Positions 46,867 to 54,464 of a stretch of DNA of 64,000 nucleotides are shown here, piece after piece (within the stretch, counting starts at the first letter, position 1; the number at the start of each line of letters is the position of its first letter). The position numbers were made by a program, and so were the translations under genes. Source of the stretch: Sinorhizobium alkalisoli (GTDB lineage: Bacteria > Pseudomonadota > Alphaproteobacteria > Rhizobiales > Rhizobiaceae); assembly GCF_008932245.1 (NCBI RefSeq), contig NZ_CP034910.1, forward strand, positions 1,054,001 through 1,118,000, written 5' to 3'. The notes under the pieces are model-generated. The model was not told the DNA's origin, did no database searches, and saw only the letters and a list, made by a program, of their open reading frames with translations.

Positions 46867-47516
46867 GACGCGATGCCTTTCGCCTGAAGATATTCGGCCG
46901 TCCGTCGCAAGCTCTCGGTGGCACGGGAGGCCGCGACGCGCTGGGACGCACTGCTTTTGTCGTCCAGCAGAACATGGATCAGTGTTTGGTCGTCCTCCTG
47001 CGAGGCAAGCAGCAGCCGGATCTCTCGCGAATTCCGCGCCACCTGCCAGGCAAGCCCCTCAGGACCGGCCTTTGCGCCCGCCACAGCCTCAAGCACGGCG
47101 ATGCTGGCATGCGCCGTCAGCGAACGCAACGGAGCAAGGCCTTCGAGTCGCGGCGGCTGTTTTGTGGGTTCTCCGACCGCCACCCATATGACCCCGCCGG
47201 ACTCTTTGACCTCATGCGTTTCTACGCGGATCGTTTCCGGCGGCGTGAGAGCTGGATGGGCCGGGATGCGCAGACAGTTTCCGGTCCGGGCATAACTCCA
47301 GCCGTGATAGATGCAGGACAGAGCCTCGCCACGAACGAAGCCGTGAGACAGGCGCATACCGCGATGCGGGCAGCGGTCCGCCGAGGCCGCCGCATGCCCG
47401 GATTGACTTCGCCAGAGGGCAATCGGGCCGGCGGGTGTCCGTGCCGGCATGACGCTTCCTGCTGGCAAATCCGCGGAAAGAGCGACTGGCGTCCAGCCCG
47501 ACGTATCGGATAGCAT
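46863..47516 (-). CDS. Rieske [2Fe-2S] protein, partner of the split oxygenase
   Basis: A 217-residue protein. Residues 1-115 are a Rieske domain with both cluster motifs, CPHRGMRLSHG and CIYHGWSY. The remaining 100 residues form a second alpha/beta domain (LRSLTAHASIAVLEAVAG ... NSREIRLLLASQEDDQTLIHVLL) that I do not recognise. It is the first gene of operon 2 and overlaps the catalytic subunit by 4 bases. It may deliver electrons inside a two-subunit oxygenase. No reductase gene is in the operon. Confidence 0.82.
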   Translation of the reverse strand: MLSDTSGWTPVALSADLPAGSVMPARTPAGPIALWRSQSGHAAASADRCPHRGMRLSHGFVRGEALSCIYHGWSYARTGNCLRIPAHPALTPPETIRVETHEVKESGGVIWVAVGEPTKQPPRLEGLAPLRSLTAHASIAVLEAVAGAKAGPEGLAWQVARNSREIRLLLASQEDDQTLIHVLLDDKSSASQRVAASRATESLRRTAEYLQAKGIAS

Positions 47517-47666
47517 AATTAAACTTTCTGAACGATACCAATGCTTTACTGGTGCAAATCCAAAGTGTACGCGGACGGCTTGCTGCTCAGTGTCATCACG
47601 TTTGCATAATTATTCTGCACTGGCAATATTGATGAAATAAAAGGCAGTGGATGATCGAGCGGCGCG
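47517..47666 (-). promoter_or_regulatory. AT-rich leader and promoter region of operon 2
   Basis: This is the only AT-rich stretch in the neighbourhood and lies before the Rieske gene, so it should contain the operon promoter. It includes ATACCAATGCTTTACTGGTG (+ strand, 47535-47554), an imperfect inverted repeat TACCA-N9-TGGT(G) that shares the half-site ATACCAAT with the palindrome at 39079. Exact -35/-10 elements could not be fixed. Confidence 0.45.
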
Positions 47667-47936
47667 TTAGTCGCTTCCGCGGTCGATCGGTATGCGGTCA
47701 ATCGTTTCGACCCAGACGTCGATGGGGCCGAGCAAGCATCCCATCTCCATCATGTCGATCAGATCCGCCGGTCCGGCGATCTCAAGTTCGATCCGATCCG
47801 GCTCGGCATGGGATACGGCCTGCGAGAGCCCGAGCTTGGCTGCATGGCGGCGGATCCAGGGAACGAATGAGGCCGCATCAACATCGCCACGGATCGTCAT
47901 GCGTTCTCGGAGGTGGCTCTGTTGTCGCTCCGCCAT
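47667..47936 (-). CDS. Acylphosphatase-like protein with altered active site
   Basis: An 89-residue protein with the ferredoxin-like acylphosphatase layout: TIRGDVDAASFVPWIRRHAAKLGLSQAVSHAEPDRIELEIAGPADLIDMMEMG and WVETIDRIPI. In active enzymes the first helix starts with FR (catalytic Arg) and the next strand carries an Asn; here these positions read FVPW and VSHAE, so both catalytic residues seem replaced. It may be a binding or regulatory relic. ATG 47936 is used; ATG 47900 is an alternative. Confidence 0.6.
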   Translation of the reverse strand: MAERQQSHLRERMTIRGDVDAASFVPWIRRHAAKLGLSQAVSHAEPDRIELEIAGPADLIDMMEMGCLLGPIDVWVETIDRIPIDRGSD

Positions 47937-48268
47937 GAAAGGCCTCGCAGTTTGAGTCTCTGGTCAGGACAACATATCGCGTGGATGCGCTTGCGGAAGC
48001 GTTTTCTGCGAGCGAGGTGTCGCGGCGGTACCGGCCAAGGAAGTCGGCGGTGCTGCAGCCCGCCTCGACATATGCGGCCTTCGCACTTGCCTTTATCACG
48101 TTTGCGCAGTGCTTTTTTCAACCTCGCCCTGCGCGCCGGTTGTCGGCCGGGGTGAGGCTGGATGCAGGCTTTGCAGACCAGCGAAGCGGGAAGCCAAACC
48201 CGCGAAGATGACCTGTCGCCAGCAAATCAACAAATCGGCTATTGGGCGCATATTCATCTCCTCGCGCG
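47937..48268. other. Intergenic stretch after the HupE gene
   Basis: No gene or RNA is recognised between the acylphosphatase-like gene and the HupE stop. A 73-codon minus-strand frame (47878-48099) overlaps the acylphosphatase-like gene and has no family match. Confidence 0.4.
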
Positions 48269-48853
48269 TTATGCAACGTAGGCGAGCCCGACACCGGCGC
48301 CCATGATCACCGTGCCAGTGAGGCGAAGCGCCGCCGCTGCGGCCACATCGTACCGGGCAGCCCCACGGTAAGCGGCGATGCCGGCCATGTGCAGGATCGC
48401 CGTGCCCCCGATAAAACCGAGGATATAGCCGAGGGGGGCGGCAGCCGGTCCCTCGGCTCCATGGGCCACGCCATGAAAGAAGGCGAAGGCGGCGGTGCCC
48501 GTAGCGGCCAGAGTGACCGGCACGTTCGCGTCTATGATCAGCGCTGCGCCACAGATGATCACGGAGGCGAGGATCGCCGCCTCGACGAGCGGCACGGTCA
48601 TGCCGATCATGGCTACGGCTGCGCCCGCGACCATGGCCGAGATGAAGGCGACTGGCAAATGCCAGAGCGCCGAGCCGCCAAGCCGCGCGGCAATCAGTCC
48701 GACGGCGACCATGGCGAGCAGGTGATCAAGACCTGAGAAGGGGTGGAGAAAGCCGCTTTCGATGCCGCGGACATGGTCGCCGATATGGGCCAGGGCCTGA
48801 CCGGGCAGAGTGATTAGGAGGGCGGCGAGCGCAGCGATGGTCCGGAAGATCAT
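48269..48853 (-). CDS. HupE/UreJ-family nickel permease
   Basis: A 194-residue inner-membrane protein with a signal-like first segment and about six further membrane segments. The HupE/UreJ signature HPFSGLDHLLAMVAVG is intact, and FFHGVAHGAEGPAAAPLGYILGF follows the family. HupE/UreJ proteins facilitate Ni2+ entry for hydrogenase or urease. No hydrogenase or urease gene is nearby; instead it ends the operon of a GdmH-type, nickel-dependent guanidine hydrolase, which would be the metal's consumer. Confidence 0.88.
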   Translation of the reverse strand: MIFRTIAALAALLITLPGQALAHIGDHVRGIESGFLHPFSGLDHLLAMVAVGLIAARLGGSALWHLPVAFISAMVAGAAVAMIGMTVPLVEAAILASVIICGAALIIDANVPVTLAATGTAAFAFFHGVAHGAEGPAAAPLGYILGFIGGTAILHMAGIAAYRGAARYDVAAAAALRLTGTVIMGAGVGLAYVA

Positions 48854-48878
48854 GGAGTTGCCTTTCTGAAGGAAGAAT

Positions 48879-49403
48879 TCATTCGGCCGGTCCGATGTCG
48901 AAATGCGAGGCGTCAGTCCGGTCCTCGAGCTTGTGTGCCTCGGCGAAAGAAAGCCGGACGACCGCTTTGCCGTCGTGATAGAGGAACCGCAGGTCGTGGC
49001 GGCGTGAGGTCATGCGCGCGGGCAGCACGTCGTAGCGTACGCCGTTGCCGCCGAGGAGCGGCACGACCGCGCCGATATCCGTACGATCCGCAGTCTCGAC
49101 ACGAAGCAGATGCAGGGCGTTCCCGGAAGCGTCGACGCCGACGAAGGGAATGCCCGCAAGCCTCAGAAAACTCGTCGGATCACTCGCCCGGGCGAAGTTC
49201 TCGACGAAACTCGCCTCGACGAGATCGAGATCACGCTCGTGCGGCGGCGACAGGTCCTTGCTTTCGCGGCGATGCGGCACCTGCCATTGTACGGTGTCAC
49301 GCTGCCTGTTATGGCCGGGACCTGCATGGTGGTCGTGATCGTGATCATGATCATGATCATGGTGGTGCGAATGCGCGCCGTGGTGATGATGTCCGCCGTG
49401 CAT
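48879..49403 (-). CDS. Histidine-rich protein, probable nickel chaperone of the guanidine operon
   Basis: A 174-residue protein. The first 30 residues are mostly His with Gly and a repeated Asp-His pattern, a strong metal-binding sequence like the His-rich ends of UreE, HypB or CooJ. The rest (about 35-174) is an unrecognised globular domain with NFARASDPTSFLRLAGIPFVGVDASGNALHLLRVE. ATG 49403 is chosen because GAGGGG lies 6 bases upstream; ATG 49409 is in frame but sits directly on that site. Its place between the hydrolase and a HupE permease suggests it stores or delivers Ni2+ to the hydrolase. Confidence 0.75.
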   Translation of the reverse strand: MHGGHHHHGAHSHHHDHDHDHDHDHHAGPGHNRQRDTVQWQVPHRRESKDLSPPHERDLDLVEASFVENFARASDPTSFLRLAGIPFVGVDASGNALHLLRVETADRTDIGAVVPLLGGNGVRYDVLPARMTSRRHDLRFLYHDGKAVVRLSFAEAHKLEDRTDASHFDIGPAE

Positions 49404-49413
49404 GGCCATCCCC

Positions 49414-50619
49414 TCAGAAGCTCACCGGCTTGTCGATAAGGTGCTTGTGGGAGCCGAGCTTGCCATGCGCTACGAGCGAACCAAGCGCTTCCACCACCAC
49501 CCGCACGCCGAAAAGCGCCGTGATGTCGGAGGTGTCGTAGGGCGGGCTGACCTCGACGACCTCGAGACCGCAGAGCCCCTCTGCCGCAACCAGCCCTAGG
49601 ATCTTCAGCGCCTCGCGCGGCAGGAAGCCGCCCGGTTCCGGCCAGCCCGTGCCCGGCACGAAACCGCAATCGATACTGTCGACGTCGAAAGAGATGTAGA
49701 CGGCGTCGGCGTCCTTCCAGGCGAGCTCGAGCGCAATCTCTGCGGTCTTCTCGGGACCGAGCTTTTCGATGTCGTCGATCGTCAGCACATTGGTGCCGCG
49801 CTCGCGCGCCACCTTCACGCCGTCGCGCGGCACCTGCCAGCCGCCGATACCGAGCTGGACGAGATTTTTCGGCGAGACGTTCGGAAGATTGGTCGCCCAG
49901 AACCACGGCGTCGTGTGCATGCGCTCGTCGAGATCCTTTTCCTGGATATCGATGTGGCGATCGAAATGGATGATGCCAATGCGTTTCGAGGTGCATTCGG
50001 CAATGCCGCGCACGCAGGGAAAGCCGATCGAGTGGTCGCCGCCGAGCATGATCGGCAGCGCGCCGGAGGAAAAGACATGGGCGACGCCGCGGGTGATCTG
50101 GTCGAAGCTCTTTTCCAGATTGGCTGGAATGGTGAAGACGTCGCCGGCATCGCAGAGTGTCATCTGTTCGCGCAGGTCGACGCCCATTTCATAGTTATAA
50201 GGCGTATAGAGCGCCGAGATGCGGCGGATACCCTGCGGTCCGAAGCGCGTGCCCGGACGATAGGTCGTGCCACTGTCAAAAGGGATGCCGAGCACGGCCG
50301 CATCGTATTTGCCGACATCGCGGACATTTTCGACGTAGGGGGCCTTCAGGAACGTGTTGATGCCGGCGAAATGCGGCAATTCGCCCCGCGCAAAGGTCGG
50401 GATCGACTTGTCCGTCAGGCTCTCCGATCCTGGCAGGCCCATTTCGAGCGCCCATTGCTTTTCCCGCCCCCAGCCCTTGCCGGTTAGCTTTGCCTCTGCC
50501 TCGAGCGCCTTCCAGCCCTGGCTGTCGAGCATGTTGAAGTCCGGGTGGTGCCGGCGCTCGCGAACGGGCGTCCCGATCGCGCCGGCGCGGCGGGATTGGC
50601 GGCTTCGGGGTTCACGCAT
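49414..50619 (-). CDS. gdmH: Ureohydrolase-family guanidine hydrolase (GdmH-like, Ni-dependent)
   Basis: A 401-residue ureohydrolase. Metal motifs are GGDHS (193-197), HFDRHID (218-224) and SFDVDSID (310-317). It differs from agmatinases (about 300 residues, DAHxD): an N-terminal extension of about 100 residues, DRHID followed by QEKDLDERMHTTPWF, and CGFVPGTGWPEPGG (318-331). As I recall, these mark the cyanobacterial Sll1077/GdmH group, which splits guanidine into urea and ammonia using Ni2+. ATG 50619 has AAAAGGAG upstream and overlaps the ATPase stop. A guanidine-I riboswitch, an importer and nickel genes in the same operon support the call. Agmatinase remains the alternative. Confidence 0.85.
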   Translation of the reverse strand: MREPRSRQSRRAGAIGTPVRERRHHPDFNMLDSQGWKALEAEAKLTGKGWGREKQWALEMGLPGSESLTDKSIPTFARGELPHFAGINTFLKAPYVENVRDVGKYDAAVLGIPFDSGTTYRPGTRFGPQGIRRISALYTPYNYEMGVDLREQMTLCDAGDVFTIPANLEKSFDQITRGVAHVFSSGALPIMLGGDHSIGFPCVRGIAECTSKRIGIIHFDRHIDIQEKDLDERMHTTPWFWATNLPNVSPKNLVQLGIGGWQVPRDGVKVARERGTNVLTIDDIEKLGPEKTAEIALELAWKDADAVYISFDVDSIDCGFVPGTGWPEPGGFLPREALKILGLVAAEGLCGLEVVEVSPPYDTSDITALFGVRVVVEALGSLVAHGKLGSHKHLIDKPVSF

Positions 50620-51418
50620 GGGGCATGCTCCTTTTCGTTTCCTGAGACGTGGTGCTGGGCTCGAATGGCCGCGAAAAGCCGAGAACCGGGACGGGCCCGT
50701 CGCGGCTCAAATCGAGATCGTAGATGATGCGAGCGCCATAGCGCTCAGGCGCTTGCGGATCGATGCGCGGCCTATCGAAGGCGAGCAGCCGCGTCCCGAG
50801 ACCGAAGGCCTCCTTGAGATCGTGGGTCACCATGATCACGGTCATGCTGCGCTCGCGCCAGAGCGGCTTGATGAGCGCGTGCATCTGCGCCCTTGTGCCG
50901 GGGTCCAGCGCGCCGAAGGGCTCGTCGAGCAGCAGCACTTTCGGCTTCCTGGCGAGCGCCTGAGCGATCGCCAGCCGCTGCTGCTGCCCGCCCGAAAGCG
51001 CGCTCGGATACTTCCGAGCGTGCGCGCTGAGCCCAACCGCTTCAAGAAGCGCTTCCGCCTTCTCGCTGGCCGCCTTTCGCTTCGCTCCAAACAGCTTGGC
51101 CGTGAACGGGCTATCGGCGAATTCGAAGGCGATCAGGACGTTTTGCAGAACGTTCAGGTGGGGAAAAACTGAATAGCGCTGGAAGACCACGCCGCGGTCC
51201 GGGCCCGGCTCGTCCGGCAGCGCCGCGCCATCAAGCGTGATGACGCCGCGCGTCGGCCGCTCCTGCCCGAGGATCATCCGGAGAAAGGTCGATTTGCCGC
51301 AGCCCGAGGGGCCGACGACGGAGACAAAGGCGCCGGAGGCGATGTCGAGCGAGATGCTTTCGAGCACGATCTGGTCGCCATATTCCATCCAGACATTGTG
51401 GACACGGATCTCGCTCAT
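50612..51418 (-). CDS. ABC importer ATPase of the guanidine operon (NitT/TauT family)
   Basis: A 268-residue ATPase with Walker A GPSGCGKST, signature LSGGQQQRLAIAQAL, Walker B VLLLDEPFGAL and the H-loop MVTHD, as in SsuB/TauB/NrtD proteins. Its ATG overlaps the permease stop (ATGA), and its end overlaps the gdmH start by 8 bases, indicating translational coupling. Confidence 0.93.
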   Translation of the reverse strand: MSEIRVHNVWMEYGDQIVLESISLDIASGAFVSVVGPSGCGKSTFLRMILGQERPTRGVITLDGAALPDEPGPDRGVVFQRYSVFPHLNVLQNVLIAFEFADSPFTAKLFGAKRKAASEKAEALLEAVGLSAHARKYPSALSGGQQQRLAIAQALARKPKVLLLDEPFGALDPGTRAQMHALIKPLWRERSMTVIMVTHDLKEAFGLGTRLLAFDRPRIDPQAPERYGARIIYDLDLSRDGPVPVLGFSRPFEPSTTSQETKRSMPHA

Positions 51419-52239
51419 CGGCGCGCCTCCTGGACGTAGGCCCAGGGGAAGGCGTGTCGGGCTACACGCGCCAGCAGCCAGTCGATGAGATAGGCGATGA
51501 GGGTGATCCAGGCGACGTAGGGCAGGATCACGTCCATGGCGAGGTAGCGCCGGACGAGGAAGATGCGGTAGCCGAGGCCGCTCTCGGCGGCGATCGCTTC
51601 CGCCGAGATCAAGAAGAGGAAGGCTGGGCCGAGTGAGAGCCTGAGCGCCTCGATGAGCCGCGGCATCGCTTGTGGCAGTGCAACGCGCAACAGCAGTTGC
51701 CAGGTGGAGGCGCCGAGCGTCTGCGCCTTGACGATCTGCTCGCTCGGGATGGCGGCGACGGTCATGGCGAGGTCGCGAACGAGAAACGGTGCAATGCCGA
51801 TTACAATCAGCACGACCTTGGAGAGTTCACCAAGACCGAAGACGATGAAGAGCACCGGCAGGATCGCCATCGGCGGGATCATCGACATAACGGCGACCAG
51901 CGGCGACAGCCCGGCGCTTGCCACCGGAAGCAGCCCGAGCGCCAGCCCGAGCACCAAGCCGATGGCGGCGGCCGCCCCGAGGCCGATGAACAGTCGCTGG
52001 AGGCTCGCCGCGGTATCCGACCAGAGGGTCAAGTCTCCCGACCGGCGGTCGGGCTCTGTCGCCAGCCGGTCCATGCTCGTCGCCATTTCCGTGATCGGTG
52101 GCAGTAGCTTGTCGCCCGGATTTGCTGCCCGCCGTTCCGCCGAGACGACGACGTAGAGGCAGGCGATCAACAGGAAGGGCAGGAGGGCAAGCAGAATCCG
52201 AGTTCCCGATCCCGGGACGATATTGACGGCACGTCGCAT
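51415..52239 (-). CDS. ABC importer permease of the guanidine operon (NitT/TauT family)
   Basis: A 274-residue permease with about six membrane segments. The EAA loop is ASTWQLLLRVALPQAMPRLIEALRLSLGPAFLFLISAEAIAAESGLGYRIFL, the usual pattern of SsuC/TauC relatives. GGGAAGG precedes ATG 52239. It lies between the binding protein and the ATPase and should form the channel for guanidine or a guanidine-related compound. Confidence 0.92.
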   Translation of the reverse strand: MRRAVNIVPGSGTRILLALLPFLLIACLYVVVSAERRAANPGDKLLPPITEMATSMDRLATEPDRRSGDLTLWSDTAASLQRLFIGLGAAAAIGLVLGLALGLLPVASAGLSPLVAVMSMIPPMAILPVLFIVFGLGELSKVVLIVIGIAPFLVRDLAMTVAAIPSEQIVKAQTLGASTWQLLLRVALPQAMPRLIEALRLSLGPAFLFLISAEAIAAESGLGYRIFLVRRYLAMDVILPYVAWITLIAYLIDWLLARVARHAFPWAYVQEARR

Positions 52240-52321
52240 GAAGCCTTCCCATCATCTGGAGAATATCTCGGGCTGAAGTCGGCAGGGCAGGGGCAGCGTC
52301 AATCCATGCCCCGCAGCGGCG

Positions 52322-53404
52322 TCAGAGGGAGCCTTCGGCAGCACGCTTCATGTAGTTGGAGTCGAAGCGCAGCTTCACGTTGTCGGTCGAGCCGAGGACC
52401 TGCCCGCCCGGGAAGGCGATGCCGACGACGTCCTTGTCCGCCGCGCCGTCGCCGAGCAGGCCATGGTCGAAGGAGAAGCTTCTGACGAGGTCCATCGTCT
52501 TGATGAGGTCCTCGCTCTCGGTGAAGGCGACCGCCTCCTGAGGCGTCGCGAACAGCTTGGTCGCCGCAAGTTGGGCCTCGAAGCCGGCAAGGTCCGTGCC
52601 GGACATCGCGCCCATCGCGGCGCGTGCCGTCTTGCCCTTCTCGCCCGGGTCCGTCAGGACCGACATCGTCTCGTACCAGATGCCGGCGAGTGCCTTACCG
52701 AAGTCGGGATTGTCCTTGAGCACCTCGGTGTTGACCATCAACGTGTCGATGATCTCGCCGGGGATCTGCGTAGAATCGAACAGCGCGACGGAACCGGGTT
52801 CGGCCTTGACCTCGGCGAGCAGCGGGTTCCAGGTCACCACCGTCGAGGTCTCCGGCGACTTGAAGGCGGCGACCATGTCGGCATCCGAGGTGTTGACGAT
52901 CGTCACGTCCTTTTCGGAGAGCCCCGCCGCTTCGAGCGCGCGCGCAAGAAGGTAGTGCGAGACCGACAGTTCGACGAGATTGATGCTCTCACCCTTGAGA
53001 TCGACGGGCGTCTTCGCGGTCTTGGAGACGATGCCGTCATTGCCGTTGGAGAAATCGCCGATGATCAGAATCGTCGTGTCGACGCCGCCGGCGGCCGGAA
53101 TGGTCAGCCCATCCATGTTCGTCGCCGTCACGCCGTCGAAGCCGCCGGCGGTGTACTGATTGATCGACTCGACGTAATCGTTGATCTGCTTGACGTTGAT
53201 GGTGATGCCGTACTTGTCGGCCCACTTTTTCACGATCCCGGCATCCGCCGCATAGGGCCATGGCATCCAGCCGACATAGATCGTCCAGGCGATATTGAAT
53301 TCCTTCTTCGGCTCCGCCTGCGTCCCGCCCGCCAGAAGCGTGAGCGAGAGGCCGAGAGCGGCCGAGAGGGCACGAAAACCGAATCTGCCATTTCCGAAAT
53401 GCAT
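52322..53404 (-). CDS. Periplasmic substrate-binding protein of the guanidine operon
   Basis: A 360-residue NitT/TauT-type binding protein with a signal peptide (FRALSAALGLSLTLLAGGTQA). The mature protein begins KKEFNIAWTIYVGWMPWPYAADAGIVKKWADKYGITINVKQINDYVESINQYTAGGFDGV, with several Trp and Tyr that could form a cation-pi pocket for a guanidinium group; that is inference. AAGGGGAA precedes the ATG. It is the first gene after the guanidine-I riboswitch, which supports guanidine as the ligand. Confidence 0.9.
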   Translation of the reverse strand: MHFGNGRFGFRALSAALGLSLTLLAGGTQAEPKKEFNIAWTIYVGWMPWPYAADAGIVKKWADKYGITINVKQINDYVESINQYTAGGFDGVTATNMDGLTIPAAGGVDTTILIIGDFSNGNDGIVSKTAKTPVDLKGESINLVELSVSHYLLARALEAAGLSEKDVTIVNTSDADMVAAFKSPETSTVVTWNPLLAEVKAEPGSVALFDSTQIPGEIIDTLMVNTEVLKDNPDFGKALAGIWYETMSVLTDPGEKGKTARAAMGAMSGTDLAGFEAQLAATKLFATPQEAVAFTESEDLIKTMDLVRSFSFDHGLLGDGAADKDVVGIAFPGGQVLGSTDNVKLRFDSNYMKRAAEGSL

Positions 53405-53500
53405 CGTCTGTTCCCCTTGTTCGACTCGGGGCTCAAGCTGCGCTCATCTCTCGGAAATCACGAGGCGGGATTCCCAAAGCAACGACATCGCTGCATGAGC

Positions 53501-53597
53501 CTCCCGGGCTTTTATCCCGCCGTGGACCCGGTGGATGTCTCCCCACCGGAGGTTTCTCTCGGTCCAGCCATGCTTTATCGCATCGGAACCCTAGAAA
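53501..53597 (-). ncRNA. Guanidine-I riboswitch (ykkC class)
   Basis: Read on the minus strand from 53597, the leader shows the conserved aptamer blocks in order: TTTCTAGGGTTCCG, then GGCTGGACCGAGAGAAAC, a stem CCGGTGG/CCACCGG, and GCGGGATAAAAGCCCGGGAG. These are the hallmark sequences of the guanidine-I class. About 97 bases follow before the start of the binding-protein gene. No T-run terminator is visible there, so control could act through alternative pairing (for example GGCTCA of the aptamer end with TGAGCC further down) or on translation. The known ligand is free guanidinium, which usually turns genes on. Confidence 0.93.
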
Positions 53598-53605
53598 CAT
53601 TTGCC

Positions 53606-53633
53606 AGTATAGTTTGAAGATCTCTAAAGTAAA
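53606..53633 (-). promoter_or_regulatory. Promoter of the guanidine operon
   Basis: On the minus strand TTTACT (53633-53628) and TATACT (53611-53606) are 16 bases apart in an AT-rich stretch. Transcription would start near 53599, right at the 5' edge of the riboswitch, as expected for a riboswitch promoter. The stretch 53634-53891 beyond it is AT-rich up to about 53710 and then GC-rich with no recognisable gene. Confidence 0.6.
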
Positions 53634-53891
53634 GCAGAAGTTTTGAGAATTTGTGCTCATAATTTGTGCGTTGATGCTTATAAATTAATCAAGTAGACTA
53701 ATAATTATTAGGGCGCATTTGTGGCGACCTTACCGGAACCGACCCGCATCGGCGATGCGCGCAGCGGAGCTGCAGGGGACGATGTGCCCGAGGGCGGCTC
53801 GGCGAAATGGGGGTAGGGAGGGGACAGCTTCGCGGGCCGAGCCCGGAACGGCAGCCGGTTGGGGCCCATGTGCCGGAAGACATGGCAGCGG

Positions 53892-54464
53892 TCAAAGGCT
53901 CGAAGATCGGTCCGCCAACCGGATCGAACACCACCCCGAATGCCTCACCCGTTCCGCAATCAACACTTGGCGCTCCCGGCAGATCCGCCGCCGATCTTCG
54001 TCTTCTGGGCTCGGCGCTTTAACCATTGCGCATACACGGGGCTCGCCGCGCTTGAACGCGAGCAGTGCCCGGACCAGGGCTTCACCATCAATCTTGTCGG
54101 TCTTCGCACGCCGGCGTCGGCGTGAAGTCGTGATCGAAGCCGCATCGACAACGTAACTCTCGATGCCGTTCGCTTCCAGGACGCGATGTATCCAAAAGCC
54201 GTCCAATCCGGCCTCTCGGATCGTCACGATGGGAAACGACTTTCCTGTTCGTAACCGTGCCTTCTGCTGTAGCTCCCCAAACCGATCCAGCAGTTTGGCA
54301 ACATCGCCGCCGTCCACGACATGCTTCGACATCTTCTCGCCGCCGCCCGACGACAACGAAGTGACCAGCCAAGTCGAGCGGCTGAGCTCCAAAGATACAA
54401 AAATTGCGCCAAGATCAGTACGGACAGCGGTCGGCGCTTCTGATTGAACGGGCGTGGTTCCCAT
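53892..54464 (-). mobile_element. IS110-family transposase, 3' truncated
   Basis: The N-terminal DEDD domain of an IS110/IS1111 transposase is clear: IFVSLELSRSTWLVTSLSSGG, AGLDGFWIHRVLEANGIESYVVDAASI and RRAKTDKIDGEALVRALLAFKRGE. Homology runs to RERQVLIAERVRH (about 53945) and then stops; the C-terminal catalytic-serine domain is missing. The start is intact, with AGGAGGAG before ATG 54464. The remnant lies upstream of the guanidine operon promoter. Confidence 0.85.

Noticed and set aside
47878..48099. 73-codon minus-strand frame between the acylphosphatase-like and HupE genes
   Set aside because: It overlaps the acylphosphatase-like gene, has no good start signal and matches no family.
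49414..50619. Plain agmatinase annotation
   Set aside because: The long N-terminal extension, the changed DRHID motif, the GTGWPEPGG region and the guanidine-I riboswitch fit guanidine hydrolase better; agmatinase is kept only as an alternative.
52463..53617. Plus-strand frame of 384 codons opposite the guanidine binding protein
   Set aside because: Antisense to a conserved gene and to the riboswitch; no domain features.
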